From: Novosphingobium jiangmenense
GTDB taxonomy: Bacteria; Pseudomonadota; Alphaproteobacteria; Sphingomonadales; Sphingomonadaceae
Assembly (NCBI RefSeq): GCF_015694345.1
Contig: NZ_JADQDC010000003.1
Coordinates: forward strand, 248,001 to 312,000
Length of the DNA: 64,000 nt
Direction of reading: 5' to 3'
Below the pieces are notes generated by a model that was not told the DNA's origin, did not search any database, and saw only the letters and a list, made by a program, of their open reading frames with translations. Of this stretch, positions 52,137 to 60,982 are shown piece after piece (positions within the stretch are counted from its first letter, which is position 1; the number at the start of each line of letters is the position of its first letter). The position numbers and the translations under genes are program-made.

Positions 52137-53302
52137 CGTGTCAGTCCGACGGGATTGCGCCCGAGTTCGAGCGCGAGGAGGGTTTCGAACAGGGATCGCC
52201 GCAGCTTGCCGCCGATCGCCACGGAGATGCGCCCGATCGCGCGGCGCTCGGTCCACAGGCTGTCGATCATCGGATGGTCGGGCGCGGCGCAGCTGTCGCA
52301 CCAGGTGATCTCGGGCCGCGAAAGCAGTGCCAGGTTTTCGCGTTGCAGCAGCACGCCCGGCGAATAGCGTGCGAAGTCCTCGTCGAACGCGGTCTTGTAG
52401 GAAAAGCTGCCCGGCGGCGTCAGGAAGTTGGCCAGCATGGCAATCGGCCGCCTGTCGATCGTCAGCGACAGGCGCTCCAGTCGGCCCAGCGCGGCCGCGC
52501 CTTCCAGCGCATTGCGGAACAGGGCCTCGGTCTCCGGCGCACAGGCCATCGCACTGTTGCTCGTGCCTTTCCAGCCACGCTTCTCAAGTGCGAGGAAGGC
52601 CTCGATCCAGGCGTCCAAGGCCGTGGCGTCCCGATACCGCACCACTTCCAGCTGCCCCTGTTCGGCGAGGCGCGAATGCTGGCGGCGCAGCTCCTTGCGC
52701 TTCTTGGCGGTGAGCGCCCGCTCGAGATAGAGTTCCGGTGTCAGCGGCGAATGCAGCAGGGCTCGCTGCTCGCGCATGACCAGCGAGGCCTTGCGGCCCT
52801 GCTCATCGGCACAGTCGAACAGCGCCTCGGTCAGCGGCTGTTCCAGCGGCATCGCAGGCAGGTGCAGGAACAGCGCCTGTTCGCGCCCGGCCTGCGCGTC
52901 TGCCCATTGCAACAGGGCCCGCCAGAACACCCTTTCGCACCCCGCCCGCACCAGCGGCGCACCGAGGAAGGCGTTGGGATGCAGCCATGTCGCCAGATGC
53001 GGCAGCGGCCAGCGACCATAGCGGCGGGGGCTGCTCAACGGCATCAGCCCGGCAAGTTCGCCCGCCACTTCCACCGAGAGCAACCGGCCCGTTCCTGTGG
53101 GATCGAAAGCCTCGAGCGAGGCCAGCAGGTACCACGGCTCGAAGAACGGGTTCGGGGTCGATGCACTTTCCGCCAGCGCATGCCACTGCATGCGGCGTTC
53201 GGGCGAAGTCCATTCGCGCCACGGTCGCACCGACGTCACCGGCTCGTCCGCAAGGACGAGAGGCGTGGGCGTGGCTGCCGTGGTGAATGTCGCAAGGTTC
53301 AA
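52133..53302 (-). CDS. BioF2/CelD-like GNAT acetyltransferase
   Basis: This is a 389-residue protein of the acetyltransferase-6 (BioF2-like) group also found in cellulose or polysaccharide loci. The characteristic YLERALTAKKRKELRRQHSRL and SYKTAFDEDFARYSPGVLL stretches are clear, the second being the family's GNAT core. The substrate is unknown. It is the first gene of a minus-strand pair with the cupin-like oxygenase (4-base overlap), which suggests joint action on one acceptor. Confidence 0.82.
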   Translation of the reverse strand: MNLATFTTAATPTPLVLADEPVTSVRPWREWTSPERRMQWHALAESASTPNPFFEPWYLLASLEAFDPTGTGRLLSVEVAGELAGLMPLSSPRRYGRWPLPHLATWLHPNAFLGAPLVRAGCERVFWRALLQWADAQAGREQALFLHLPAMPLEQPLTEALFDCADEQGRKASLVMREQRALLHSPLTPELYLERALTAKKRKELRRQHSRLAEQGQLEVVRYRDATALDAWIEAFLALEKRGWKGTSNSAMACAPETEALFRNALEGAAALGRLERLSLTIDRRPIAMLANFLTPPGSFSYKTAFDEDFARYSPGVLLQRENLALLSRPEITWCDSCAAPDHPMIDSLWTERRAIGRISVAIGGKLRRSLFETLLALELGRNPVGLTR

Positions 53303-53363
53303 GTGTCAGGGTCTCCGCACCTCGCCTTAGGTGCAATGCCCGAAAACTCGGTTAACACGCGGG

Positions 53364-53400
53364 CAAAGAAATGCCCCGCCCGGATCGCTCCGGACGGGGC
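53364..53400 (-). terminator. Terminator of hppA
   Basis: GCCCCGCCCGGA and TCCGGACGGGGC (53373-53400) form a 12-bp stem with one mismatch around a TCGC loop. On the minus strand it is followed by ATTTCTTT (53372-53365). It lies 27 bases beyond the hppA stop. Confidence 0.8.
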
Positions 53401-53427
53401 CTCCTCTCCCCAACTTTCCGTTGGTGG

Positions 53428-55551
53428 TTATCCCATCGCGTGGCTGGCAAGGGCTGCAAGCAGCAGCAGTGCCACGATATTGGTGATCTTGATCATCGGG
53501 TTCACGGCAGGGCCGGCGGTGTCCTTGTAGGGATCGCCCACGGTATCACCCGTGACGGCGGCCTTGTGGGCTTCCGAGCCCTTGCCGCCGTGGTTGCCGT
53601 CTTCAATGTACTTCTTGGCATTGTCCCATGCGCCGCCGCCCGAGGTCATCGAGATGGCGACGAACAGACCGCCGACGATCACGCCGAGCAGCAGTGCGCC
53701 AAGCGCGGCAAAGCCGTTGGCCTGGCCAGCGACACCCGCGATCACGAAGTAGACCGCGATCGGTGCCAGCACCGGCAGCAGCGACGGCACGATCATTTCC
53801 TTGATCGCCGCCTTGGTCACGAGGTCCACGGTGCGGGCATAGTCGGGCTTGCTGGTGCCTTCCATGATGCCCTTGTTGCTGGCGAACTGCTCGCGCACGT
53901 CGACCACCACGTCGCCTGCCGCGCGGCCCACTGCGGTCATGCCCATCGCACCGAACAGGTACGGCAGGAGCGCGCCGAGCAGCAGCCCGACGATGACATA
54001 GGGGTTCTCGAGGCTGAAGCTGACCGCGAGGTTCGGGAAGAACTCGCGCAGGTCGGTGGTATAGGCGGCGAACAGGACGAGCGCGGCAAGGCCGGCCGAT
54101 CCGATCGCATAGCCCTTGGTCACGGCCTTGGTGGTGTTGCCCACCGCGTCCAGAGCGTCGGTCTTGTCACGCACCGAATCGTCGAGACCGGCCATTTCGG
54201 CGATGCCACCGGCGTTGTCGGTGACCGGGCCGTATGCGTCGAGCGCCACGACCATGCCGGCCAGCGCCAGCATCGCGGTTGCGCCATAGGCAATGCCGAT
54301 CAGGCCTGCGAGCTGGTAGGCGATGATGATGCCGGCACAGATCACGATGGTCGGCATCGCGGTCGATTCAAGGCTGATTGCCAGGCCCTGGATGACGTTG
54401 GTGCCGTGGCCGGTTTCCGACGACTTGGCGATCGAGCGCACCGGGCGATAGTTGGTGCCGGTGTAGTACTCGGTGATCCAGATGATCAGGCCGGTGATGA
54501 CGAGGCCAAGCAGCGAGCAGTAGAACAGCACGCGGCCCGAGAAGGTCACCGTATTGTCGAGGATGGTGTAGCCCATCGGCGCTTCCATGTCCCCGAGCGC
54601 ATAGGAAATCGCCCACCAGATCGCACCGACGGACAGGACGGCGGTGACAAGGAAGCCCTTGTACATCGCGCCCATGATGTTGTTCGAGGAGCCGAGCTTG
54701 ACGAAGTAGGTGCCGATGATCGAGGTGACGATGCACACGCCGCCGATCAGCAGCGGCAGCGCCATCATCGGGGCGAGAGCAGCGCCAAGGCCCTTGAGCA
54801 GCAGCGCGGTCAGCACCATCGTGGCGCCCACGGTCACGACGTAAGTTTCGAAGAGGTCGGCGGCCATGCCGGCGCAGTCGCCGACGTTGTCGCCCACGTT
54901 GTCGGCAATCACCGCGGGGTTGCGCGGATCGTCTTCGGGGATGCCGGCTTCGACCTTGCCGACGAGGTCGGCGCCGACGTCTGCGGCCTTGGTGAAGATG
55001 CCGCCGCCAAGGCGCGCGAAGATCGAGATCAGCGAGGCACCGAAGGCCAGCGCGACGAGGCCGTCGACCACGGTGCGGTCATCGCCGCCCACGGTGTAAC
55101 CGGCGATGTCGGTCAGGTAGTGGTAGAACACCGCGATGGCGAGCAGGGCGAGGCCTGCCACCAGCATGCCGGTGATCGCGCCTGCGCGGAACGCGAGGGT
55201 CAGGCCGGCCTGGAGGCCGTTCTGCGCCGCCGCTGCCGTGCGCACGTTCGAACGCACCGAGATGTTCATCCCGATGAAGCCCGCGACGCCCGAAAGCACG
55301 GCGCCGATCACGAAGCCGGTGGCCGAGATCGCGCCGAGCGTCGCGGCGATGATCACGGCAACGACCACGCCGACGATGGCGATGGTGGTGTACTGGCGCT
55401 TGAGGTAGGCTTGCGCGCCTTCCTGGATGGCGCCGGCAATTTCCTGCATCCTGGCATTGCCAGCCGGTGCGCCGAGCACCTGGCGGCTGGTCACGAAGCC
55501 ATAAACGACGGCCAGCAACCCGAATATTATCGATAAAACGACTAGGTTCAC
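53428..55551 (-). CDS. hppA: K+-independent H+-translocating pyrophosphatase
   Basis: This is a 707-residue membrane pyrophosphatase with about 16 helices that pumps protons at the cost of pyrophosphate. The catalytic loop is intact: [20 protein letters not shown] and [33 protein letters not shown] has lysine where K+-dependent enzymes have alanine, indicating K+ independence. A long helix-rich N terminus ([19 protein letters not shown]) is standard. A perfect palindrome AAGCTATAGCTT (55616-55627) and a GGACCT-CGAA-AGGTCC hairpin (55574-55589) lie in its leader. thiL is upstream, same strand. Confidence 0.97.
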   Translation of the reverse strand: MNLVVLSIIFGLLAVVYGFVTSRQVLGAPAGNARMQEIAGAIQEGAQAYLKRQYTTIAIVGVVVAVIIAATLGAISATGFVIGAVLSGVAGFIGMNISVRSNVRTAAAAQNGLQAGLTLAFRAGAITGMLVAGLALLAIAVFYHYLTDIAGYTVGGDDRTVVDGLVALAFGASLISIFARLGGGIFTKAADVGADLVGKVEAGIPEDDPRNPAVIADNVGDNVGDCAGMAADLFETYVVTVGATMVLTALLLKGLGAALAPMMALPLLIGGVCIVTSIIGTYFVKLGSSNNIMGAMYKGFLVTAVLSVGAIWWAISYALGDMEAPMGYTILDNTVTFSGRVLFYCSLLGLVITGLIIWITEYYTGTNYRPVRSIAKSSETGHGTNVIQGLAISLESTAMPTIVICAGIIIAYQLAGLIGIAYGATAMLALAGMVVALDAYGPVTDNAGGIAEMAGLDDSVRDKTDALDAVGNTTKAVTKGYAIGSAGLAALVLFAAYTTDLREFFPNLAVSFSLENPYVIVGLLLGALLPYLFGAMGMTAVGRAAGDVVVDVREQFASNKGIMEGTSKPDYARTVDLVTKAAIKEMIVPSLLPVLAPIAVYFVIAGVAGQANGFAALGALLLGVIVGGLFVAISMTSGGGAWDNAKKYIEDGNHGGKGSEAHKAAVTGDTVGDPYKDTAGPAVNPMIKITNIVALLLLAALASHAMG

Positions 55552-55672
55552 GTTGGCATCCCCCTTATCTCCCGGACCTCGAAAGGTCCGTCCCCGTCGT
55601 TGCGGGTCGGGCGGGAAGCTATAGCTTTATTTCTGCCCCGCAAGCCCTTCGATGACGTGCGGCATGGCCTTT

Positions 55673-56548
55673 TTAATCGTGCATATAACCCAGATTGCCA
55701 TGCGGCACTGCACCATCGACGATAACAGGTGATGGCATCGCCGCTCGCGCCACGCCGATGCAATGCGCCGCAGTCGGGGGATTCGCATCGGCTGGCAGCG
55801 TGAACAGCAGTTCGTAGTCATCGCCCCAGCGCATCGCCTCGTCGCGGCGGCTGGCGGGCAGGGCGGGCGGGAAGGGCACGGCCTCGCTGTCGATGGCAAA
55901 GGTCACGCCACTGGCCTGCGCCATCCGCGCGGCATCGATCAGGAGGCCGTCGGAAACGTCCATCATCGCCGTGGCCATGGGGGCCAGCGCCCGCCCTTCC
56001 TCAAGGCGCGGCGTCGGCCGCCGGAACGCGGCGCTATCACCAGTCATCCCGTCGCGCAGCGCCTCGAACCCCAGCATCGCCGCGCCCACTGGTCCGGTCA
56101 GCCAGAGCCTGTCACCCGGTCGCGACCCGCTCCGTGAAGGCACCGGAGAGCAGGTCGCCCGCCCCAGCGCGGTCAGGCCAAGGCTGCGCGGGCCATTGGC
56201 GCTCACCGTATCGCCACCCAGCAAGGGCACGCCAAACGCCTGCAATGCCTCGCCCAGCCCGGCAACGAAGCGCGCATCCTCCTCACCCAGCGTGAAGCCG
56301 AGCAGCACGCCCACCGGTTCCGCGCCCTTGGCCGCGAGGTCCGAGAGGTTGGTTGCCACCAGCTTCCACGCCACGTCGGCCATATCCTGCCCCGGCAGCC
56401 AGTGCACGCCCTCGACCATCATGTCATGCGTCAGCACCAGCGTTTCGCCGCCGAAGGGCAGGACCGCGCAGTCGTCCGCCAGCCCGCGCGCCGCCGGGTG
56501 CGGGGCCAGCGCGCGCAGGGCTTCGATCAGGGCCAGTTCCTTGCTCAC
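55673..56548 (-). CDS. thiL: Thiamine-monophosphate kinase
   Basis: This is a 291-residue ATP-dependent enzyme that makes thiamine diphosphate, the cofactor used by the E1 fusion in this window. The N-terminal GLADDCAVLPFGGETLVLTHD holds the metal/ATP aspartates. Further landmarks are NLSDLAAKGAEPVGVL, LLGGDTV and MDVSDGLLIDAARM. WGDDYELLFTL near the end is the ThiL signature. It is followed by hppA 121 bases downstream on the minus strand. Confidence 0.95.
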   Translation of the reverse strand: MSKELALIEALRALAPHPAARGLADDCAVLPFGGETLVLTHDMMVEGVHWLPGQDMADVAWKLVATNLSDLAAKGAEPVGVLLGFTLGEEDARFVAGLGEALQAFGVPLLGGDTVSANGPRSLGLTALGRATCSPVPSRSGSRPGDRLWLTGPVGAAMLGFEALRDGMTGDSAAFRRPTPRLEEGRALAPMATAMMDVSDGLLIDAARMAQASGVTFAIDSEAVPFPPALPASRRDEAMRWGDDYELLFTLPADANPPTAAHCIGVARAAMPSPVIVDGAVPHGNLGYMHD

Positions 56549-56612
56549 GCCCCGGTCTATGGGATGCGCTGCGAGACTTCACAAGCCCGCTTGACCAGCG
56601 CCGTCCCGCTCC

Positions 56613-56628
56613 TTAATCGTTCGATTAA
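56613..56628. promoter_or_regulatory. TetR-type palindrome upstream of thiolase operon
   Basis: TTAATCG (56613-56619) and CGATTAA (56622-56628) are exact inverted repeats around TT, 26 bases before the thiolase ATG (56655). The TetR gene at the end of this operon is the natural candidate to bind it. A GAGGAG box (56639-56644) lies further downstream as ribosome binding site. Confidence 0.65.
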
Positions 56629-56654
56629 AGGTATTTCGAGAGGAGTCGGAGCAC

Positions 56655-57827
56655 ATGGCCACAGCCTATATCGTCGATGCGGTGCGCACTGCCGGAGGGC
56701 GCCGTGGCGGCCGCCTCGCAGGCGTCCACCCGGTCGATCTCGCCGCGCGCAGTCTCGATGCGATCATCGCCCGCACCGGCATCGATCCGACTGCGGTTGA
56801 CGACGTGATCATGGGCTGCGTCACCCAGGCCGGGCAGCAGGCCATGCAGGTCGGCCGCAACGCCGTGCTCGCCTCGAAGCTGCTCCCGCAATCGACGCCC
56901 GCCGTGACCATCGACCGCCAGTGCGGCTCCTCGCAGCAGGCGATCCAGTTCGCGGCGCAAGCGGTCATGTCGGGCGTGCAGGACGTGGTCATCGCCTCGG
57001 GCGTCGAAAGCATGAGCCGCGTGCCGATGGGCTCGAACGCCACCTTCCACATGAAGGAGGGCCTCGGCCACTACAAGTCGCCGGGTCTCGACGAGAAGTA
57101 TCCGGGCATCATGTTCTCGCAGTTCATGGGCGCGGAAATGATCGTGAAGAAGCACGGCTTCACCAAGGACGACCTCGACCGCTTCTCGCTCAACAGCCAC
57201 CACAAGGCCATTGCCGCGACGAATGCCCAGGCATTTGCGAACGAGATCGTGCCTATCGAGATCGAGACCCCCGAAGGCCCCGCCATGCACACCGTGGACG
57301 AAGGCATCCGCTTCGACGCCACGCTCGAAGGCATTGCCGGGGTCAAGCTGCTCAGCCCCGAAGGTTCGCTCACCGCTGCCAGCTCCAGCCAGATCTGCGA
57401 CGGCTCCAGCGCCGTGCTGGTCGTCTCCGAAGCTGCGCTCAAGGCCCACGGCCTTACCCCGCTCGCCCGCATCCACAACCTGACGGTGACGGCGGGCGAT
57501 CCGGTGATCATGCTAGAAGAACCCCTCTTCGCCACCGACCGCGCCCTGCAGCGCGCGGGCATGAAGATTTCGGACATCGACCTCTACGAGGTCAACGAAG
57601 CTTTCGCCTCGGTGCCGATGGCCTGGCTCAAGCACACCGGCGCGGACCCCGAGAAGCTCAACGTCAATGGCGGTGCCATCGCGCTCGGCCACCCGCTGGG
57701 CGCCTCGGGCACGAAGCTCATGGCCACGCTCGTCCACGCCCTGCGCGCGCGCGGCGGCAAGTATGGCCTCCAGACCATGTGCGAAGGCGGCGGCGTCGCC
57801 AACGTCACCATCATCGAAGCCCTTTGA
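56655..57827 (+). CDS. Acetyl-CoA C-acyltransferase (thiolase)
   Basis: This is a 390-residue type II thiolase. The nucleophile is Cys90 in RQCGSSQQA, the general base His346 in GHPLGASG and the second cysteine Cys376 in CEGGG, so the enzyme should be active. Cleavage of 3-oxoacyl-CoA in beta-oxidation is most likely, given the SDR and hydratase genes after it. Chain-length or side-chain specificity cannot be read. The intergenic region to the SDR gene holds a palindromic repeat. Confidence 0.93.
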   Translation: MATAYIVDAVRTAGGRRGGRLAGVHPVDLAARSLDAIIARTGIDPTAVDDVIMGCVTQAGQQAMQVGRNAVLASKLLPQSTPAVTIDRQCGSSQQAIQFAAQAVMSGVQDVVIASGVESMSRVPMGSNATFHMKEGLGHYKSPGLDEKYPGIMFSQFMGAEMIVKKHGFTKDDLDRFSLNSHHKAIAATNAQAFANEIVPIEIETPEGPAMHTVDEGIRFDATLEGIAGVKLLSPEGSLTAASSSQICDGSSAVLVVSEAALKAHGLTPLARIHNLTVTAGDPVIMLEEPLFATDRALQRAGMKISDIDLYEVNEAFASVPMAWLKHTGADPEKLNVNGGAIALGHPLGASGTKLMATLVHALRARGGKYGLQTMCEGGGVANVTIIEAL

Positions 57828-57844
57828 TTTTCCACCATCCCTTT

Positions 57845-57939
57845 CGTCATTGCGAGGAGGCGAAGCCGACGAAGCAATCCAGAGTCATCGCAAGCCGCTC
57901 TGGATTGCTTCACCCCGCTCTGCGGGGCTCGCAATGACG
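57845..57939. repeat. 95-bp inverted repeat element (CGTCATTGCGAG family)
   Basis: The outer arms CGTCATTGCGAG (57845-57856) and CTCGCAATGACG (57928-57939) are exact inverted repeats. Inner arms GAAGCAATCCAGAG (57871-57884) and CTCTGGATTGCTTC (57898-57911) are also exact. The unit resembles dispersed palindromes known in many alphaproteobacterial genomes. It lies between the thiolase and SDR genes of one operon and would form a long mRNA hairpin. Confidence 0.85.
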
Positions 57940-57993
57940 AAATTGGGGAACGACACCGATTGATCTGCCATTCTTGAGAGAGGAATACCCCCA

Positions 57994-58779
57994 ATGAAGC
58001 TCGACAACACCGTTGCTGCCGTGGTCACCGGCGGCGCTTCCGGCCTCGGCGCTGCCACTGCCCGCGCGCTTGCTGCCAAGGGCGTCAAGGTCGCCATCTT
58101 CGACCTGCAGAAGGAAAAGGGCGAAGCCGTCGCGGCCGAGATCGGCGGCGTGTTCTGCGAGGTCAACGTGACCAGCGACGAAAGCGTCGATGCCGGCTTT
58201 GCCAAGGCCCGCGCCGCCCACGGTCAGGAGCGCATCCTCGTCAACTGCGCCGGCACCGGCAACGCGATCAAGACCGCCAGCCGCTCCAAGGAAACCGGCG
58301 AGATCAAGCACTTCCCGATGGATGCTTTCAACTGGATCATCCAGATCAACCTCGTCGGCACGTTCCGCTGCATCGCCAAGTCGGCGGCCGGCATGATGAC
58401 GCTCGATCCGTGCGACGAGTTCGGCGAACGTGGCGCCATCGTCAACACCGCCTCGGTCGCCGCCGAAGACGGCCAGATGGGCCAGGCTGCCTACTCGGCC
58501 TCGAAGGGCGGCGTCGTCGGCATGACCCTGCCGATCGCGCGCGACCTGATGAGCGAGGGCATCCGCGTCAACACCATCCTGCCCGGCATCTTCAACACCC
58601 CGCTGCTGCAGGGCGCGCCGCAGAACGTGAAGGACGCGCTCGCCGCCTCCGTGCCGTTCCCCAAGCGCCTCGGCCAGCCGGAGGAATACGCCAATCTCGC
58701 CCTGTGCATGATCGAGACCGGCTACTTCAACGGCGAGGACGTCCGCCTCGACGGTGCCATCCGCATGGCACCGCGCTGA
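57994..58779 (+). CDS. SDR-family 3-hydroxyacyl-CoA dehydrogenase
   Basis: This is a 261-residue classical short-chain dehydrogenase. The NAD-binding TGGASGLG lies at residues 12-19, NCAGTGN is in the central strand and YSASK carries the catalytic Tyr and Lys. It resembles HSD17B10-like enzymes that oxidise 3-hydroxyacyl-CoA to 3-oxoacyl-CoA. Genomic position between thiolase and hydratase fits that step. The PGIFNTPLLQG end is typical. ATG 57994 has a GAGAGGA box. Confidence 0.9.
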   Translation: MKLDNTVAAVVTGGASGLGAATARALAAKGVKVAIFDLQKEKGEAVAAEIGGVFCEVNVTSDESVDAGFAKARAAHGQERILVNCAGTGNAIKTASRSKETGEIKHFPMDAFNWIIQINLVGTFRCIAKSAAGMMTLDPCDEFGERGAIVNTASVAAEDGQMGQAAYSASKGGVVGMTLPIARDLMSEGIRVNTILPGIFNTPLLQGAPQNVKDALAASVPFPKRLGQPEEYANLALCMIETGYFNGEDVRLDGAIRMAPR

Positions 58780-58840
58780 CAGCAGAAGTAAGGTGAGGGG
58801 CGGGACAGCGATCCCGCCTCCATCGTTTCGGGAGAGTTAC

Positions 58841-59713
58841 GTGGCCGACTACACGCAGATCAAGCTCGACATCGCCGACGGCATTGCAACGATCACGCTG
58901 CACCGCCCGGAAAAGATGAACGCCTATACCGGCACCATGATGAACGAGATGATCGACGCGTTCGATCGCACCGATGCCGATGACAGCGTCCGCGCCGTGA
59001 TCGTCACCGGGGCCGGGGACCGCGCCTTCTGCGCCGGGGCCGATCTTACCCCGTCCGATGGCAAGCACGTCTTCTCCAGCGGCGATACGGTCGAGGACCT
59101 GTCCGATCCGCGCGTGCGCGATGGCGGCGGCATGATCACCTTGCGCATCTACCAGTCGAAGAAGCCGGTAATCGGCGCGATCAACGGCGCGGCGGTGGGC
59201 GTCGGCGTCACCATGCAGCTGCCGATGGACATCCGCCTCGCCTCGACCAAGGCGCGCTTCGGTCTCGTGTTCGCGCGGCGCGGCATCGTCCCGGAAGCAG
59301 CGTCGAGCTGGTTCCTGCCGCGCATCGTCGGCCTGCCCCAGGCGCTCGAATGGTGCATGACCGGCCGCATCTTCGACGCCGAGGAAGCCCTGCGCGGCGG
59401 CCTCGTCCGCTCGCTCCATGAGCCTGAGGACCTGATGCCTGCGGCCATCGCGCTCGCCCGCGAGATTGCCGACAACACCAGCGCCGTCTCGGTCGCGATG
59501 ACCCGCGCGATGCTGTGGCACAATCCCTCGCTGTCGCACCCGATGGAGGCCCACCGCGTCGACAGCCGTGCCATCTACACCCTCTCGCGCGGCGGCGATG
59601 CGGCAGAGGGCATCGCGAGTTTTCTGGAAAAACGCGCTCCCCGCTACCCCGGACGCGTTTCTTCGGATATGCCTTCGTTTTATCCGTGGTGGAACGAGCC
59701 GGGTTGGGAATGA
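58841..59713 (+). CDS. Enoyl-CoA hydratase/isomerase family protein
   Basis: This is a 290-residue crotonase-fold protein. GDRAFCAGADL forms the oxyanion hole region, and KKPVIGAINGAAVGVGVTM is the second part. The catalytic glutamate region is RRGIVPEAASSWFLPRIVG. It would hydrate 2-enoyl-CoA in the same pathway as the thiolase and SDR. GTG 58841 has GGAGAG just upstream; the frame is open from 58754, which would overlap the SDR gene. The stop overlaps the TetR start (ATGA). Confidence 0.9.
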   Translation: MADYTQIKLDIADGIATITLHRPEKMNAYTGTMMNEMIDAFDRTDADDSVRAVIVTGAGDRAFCAGADLTPSDGKHVFSSGDTVEDLSDPRVRDGGGMITLRIYQSKKPVIGAINGAAVGVGVTMQLPMDIRLASTKARFGLVFARRGIVPEAASSWFLPRIVGLPQALEWCMTGRIFDAEEALRGGLVRSLHEPEDLMPAAIALAREIADNTSAVSVAMTRAMLWHNPSLSHPMEAHRVDSRAIYTLSRGGDAAEGIASFLEKRAPRYPGRVSSDMPSFYPWWNEPGWE

Positions 59714-60348
59714 ATACGGAAGTGTCAAAGGGGGAAAGCCTGGAAACGCCGGGCGCACGCGAGCAGCTTCTCCAGACCGCATCGATGATCATGCGCGAGG
59801 GAGATGTCGTCGATATTTCACTCTCGGAACTCAGCCTGCGCTCCGGGCTCAATTCCGCGCTGGTGAAGTACTACTTCGGCAACAAGGCCGGCCTGCTCAA
59901 GGCCCTGCTCGATCGCGACATGGAGAACATCGTCAAGTCGGTCGATGCCCTGCTGGCCAAGGACGACATGAGCCCCGAGGCCAAGCTGCGGCGCCACATC
60001 TCCAAGTGCATCGATACCTATTACGATTACCCCTACCTCAACCGCCTGCTGATGCGTCTGGTGCGCGACAGCGACGAGGCCGAGGCCAAGCGCATTGCCG
60101 ACCAGTACCTGCTGCCGCTGCACCGCGCCTACAACCGCTTCATCGGCGAGGGCGTGAAGGCGGGCGTGTTCCGGCCGATCAACCCGCAGCTGTTCTACTT
60201 CACGGTGACCGGCGCGGCGGACCGTTTCTTCTCGGCGCGGCTGGTCCTCAAGCACTGCTTCGATCAGGACACGCTGACCGAACAGCTGCGCGACAGCTAC
60301 CGCGAACACACCGTCGACTTCATCATGGCGGGCATCCTCGCGCACTGA
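59710..60348 (+). CDS. TetR family regulator of the beta-oxidation operon
   Basis: This is a 212-residue TetR protein. The helix-turn-helix spans about residues 20-66; the part ISLSELSLRSGLNSALVKYY contains it. The C-terminal part is long and helical, with RINPQLFYF-like NPQLFYFTVTGAADRFF. It is the fourth gene of the thiolase-SDR-hydratase group (4-base overlap). It probably senses an acyl-CoA and binds the palindrome at 56613-56628. The ligand is not known. Confidence 0.88.
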   Translation: MNTEVSKGESLETPGAREQLLQTASMIMREGDVVDISLSELSLRSGLNSALVKYYFGNKAGLLKALLDRDMENIVKSVDALLAKDDMSPEAKLRRHISKCIDTYYDYPYLNRLLMRLVRDSDEAEAKRIADQYLLPLHRAYNRFIGEGVKAGVFRPINPQLFYFTVTGAADRFFSARLVLKHCFDQDTLTEQLRDSYREHTVDFIMAGILAH

Positions 60349-60488
60349 TTGCGCTGCCGAACCGCCCGTTTTTACTGCCCCGCGCGGCGAAAGCTGCGCG
60401 CGGGTGCGGTAAAGAAAATTTCGTGTGGCGGGCAGGACGGTAATGATCTAACGGGTTTTTCGCGGCCTGGTGTCATATTATTTCTCTC

Positions 60489-60523
60489 TTGCAAATCAGG
60501 CTGGTTTCATGTGATACGAAATC
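60489..60523 (+). promoter_or_regulatory. MarR gene promoter with leaderless start
   Basis: TTGCAA (60489-60494) and TGATAC (60512-60517) are spaced by exactly 17 bases. The ATG follows 6 bases after the -10 (60524), so the transcript should begin at the start codon. A short inverted sequence around the -10 could be the MarR site but is weak. Confidence 0.65.
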
Positions 60524-60982
60524 ATGCCTCAGACACAGTCTCGCCTCTCCGACTTCATGCCCTACCGGATGGCCATCACCTCGAACGCGGTGAGCGGGCT
60601 TATCGCGGGCGAGTACCGCAGCGAATTTGGCCTCAAGATCCCCGAATGGCGCATCATGGCGGTCCTCGGCGATGCCGGGTCGCTGACCCAGCGCGATCTC
60701 GTCCGCGCCACGCTGATGGACAAGGTCGCCGTCAACCGCGCCTGCAAGGTGCTTGAGGAGCGCGGCCTCGTCCAGCGCAGCCCGAACGAGCAGGACGGTC
60801 GCTCGCATCATCTTGAACTGACGGCTGCAGGTTGCGACCTGCACGGCAAGATCTGGCCGCAGGCGGTGGAGATGTACGACAGGATCTTTGCCGCGATCAC
60901 TCCGCGCGAACAGGAAAAGCTGCGCGCCATCCTCGACAAGCTGCTCAAGGCGGCCCGCGCGCTCGAAGGCGACGACAAGTGA
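60524..60982 (+). CDS. MarR family transcriptional regulator
   Basis: This is a 152-residue winged-helix regulator. The DNA-binding part includes LTQRDLVRATLMDKVAVNRACKVLEERGLVQRSPNEQDGRSHHLELT, with the wing DGRSHHLELT. The upstream helix starts at PEWRIMAVLGDAGS. It lies directly before an FAH-family hydrolase (4-base overlap), so an aromatic acid could be its ligand. No ribosome binding site is present because the mRNA appears leaderless. HpaR- or HmgR-like roles are possible. Confidence 0.9.
   Translation: MPQTQSRLSDFMPYRMAITSNAVSGLIAGEYRSEFGLKIPEWRIMAVLGDAGSLTQRDLVRATLMDKVAVNRACKVLEERGLVQRSPNEQDGRSHHLELTAAGCDLHGKIWPQAVEMYDRIFAAITPREQEKLRAILDKLLKAARALEGDDK

Noticed and set aside
53371..55536. 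721-codon antisense frame opposite hppA
   Set aside because: Composition is His/Asp/Gly-rich, a mirror of the hydrophobic codons of a membrane protein, and hppA is unmistakable.
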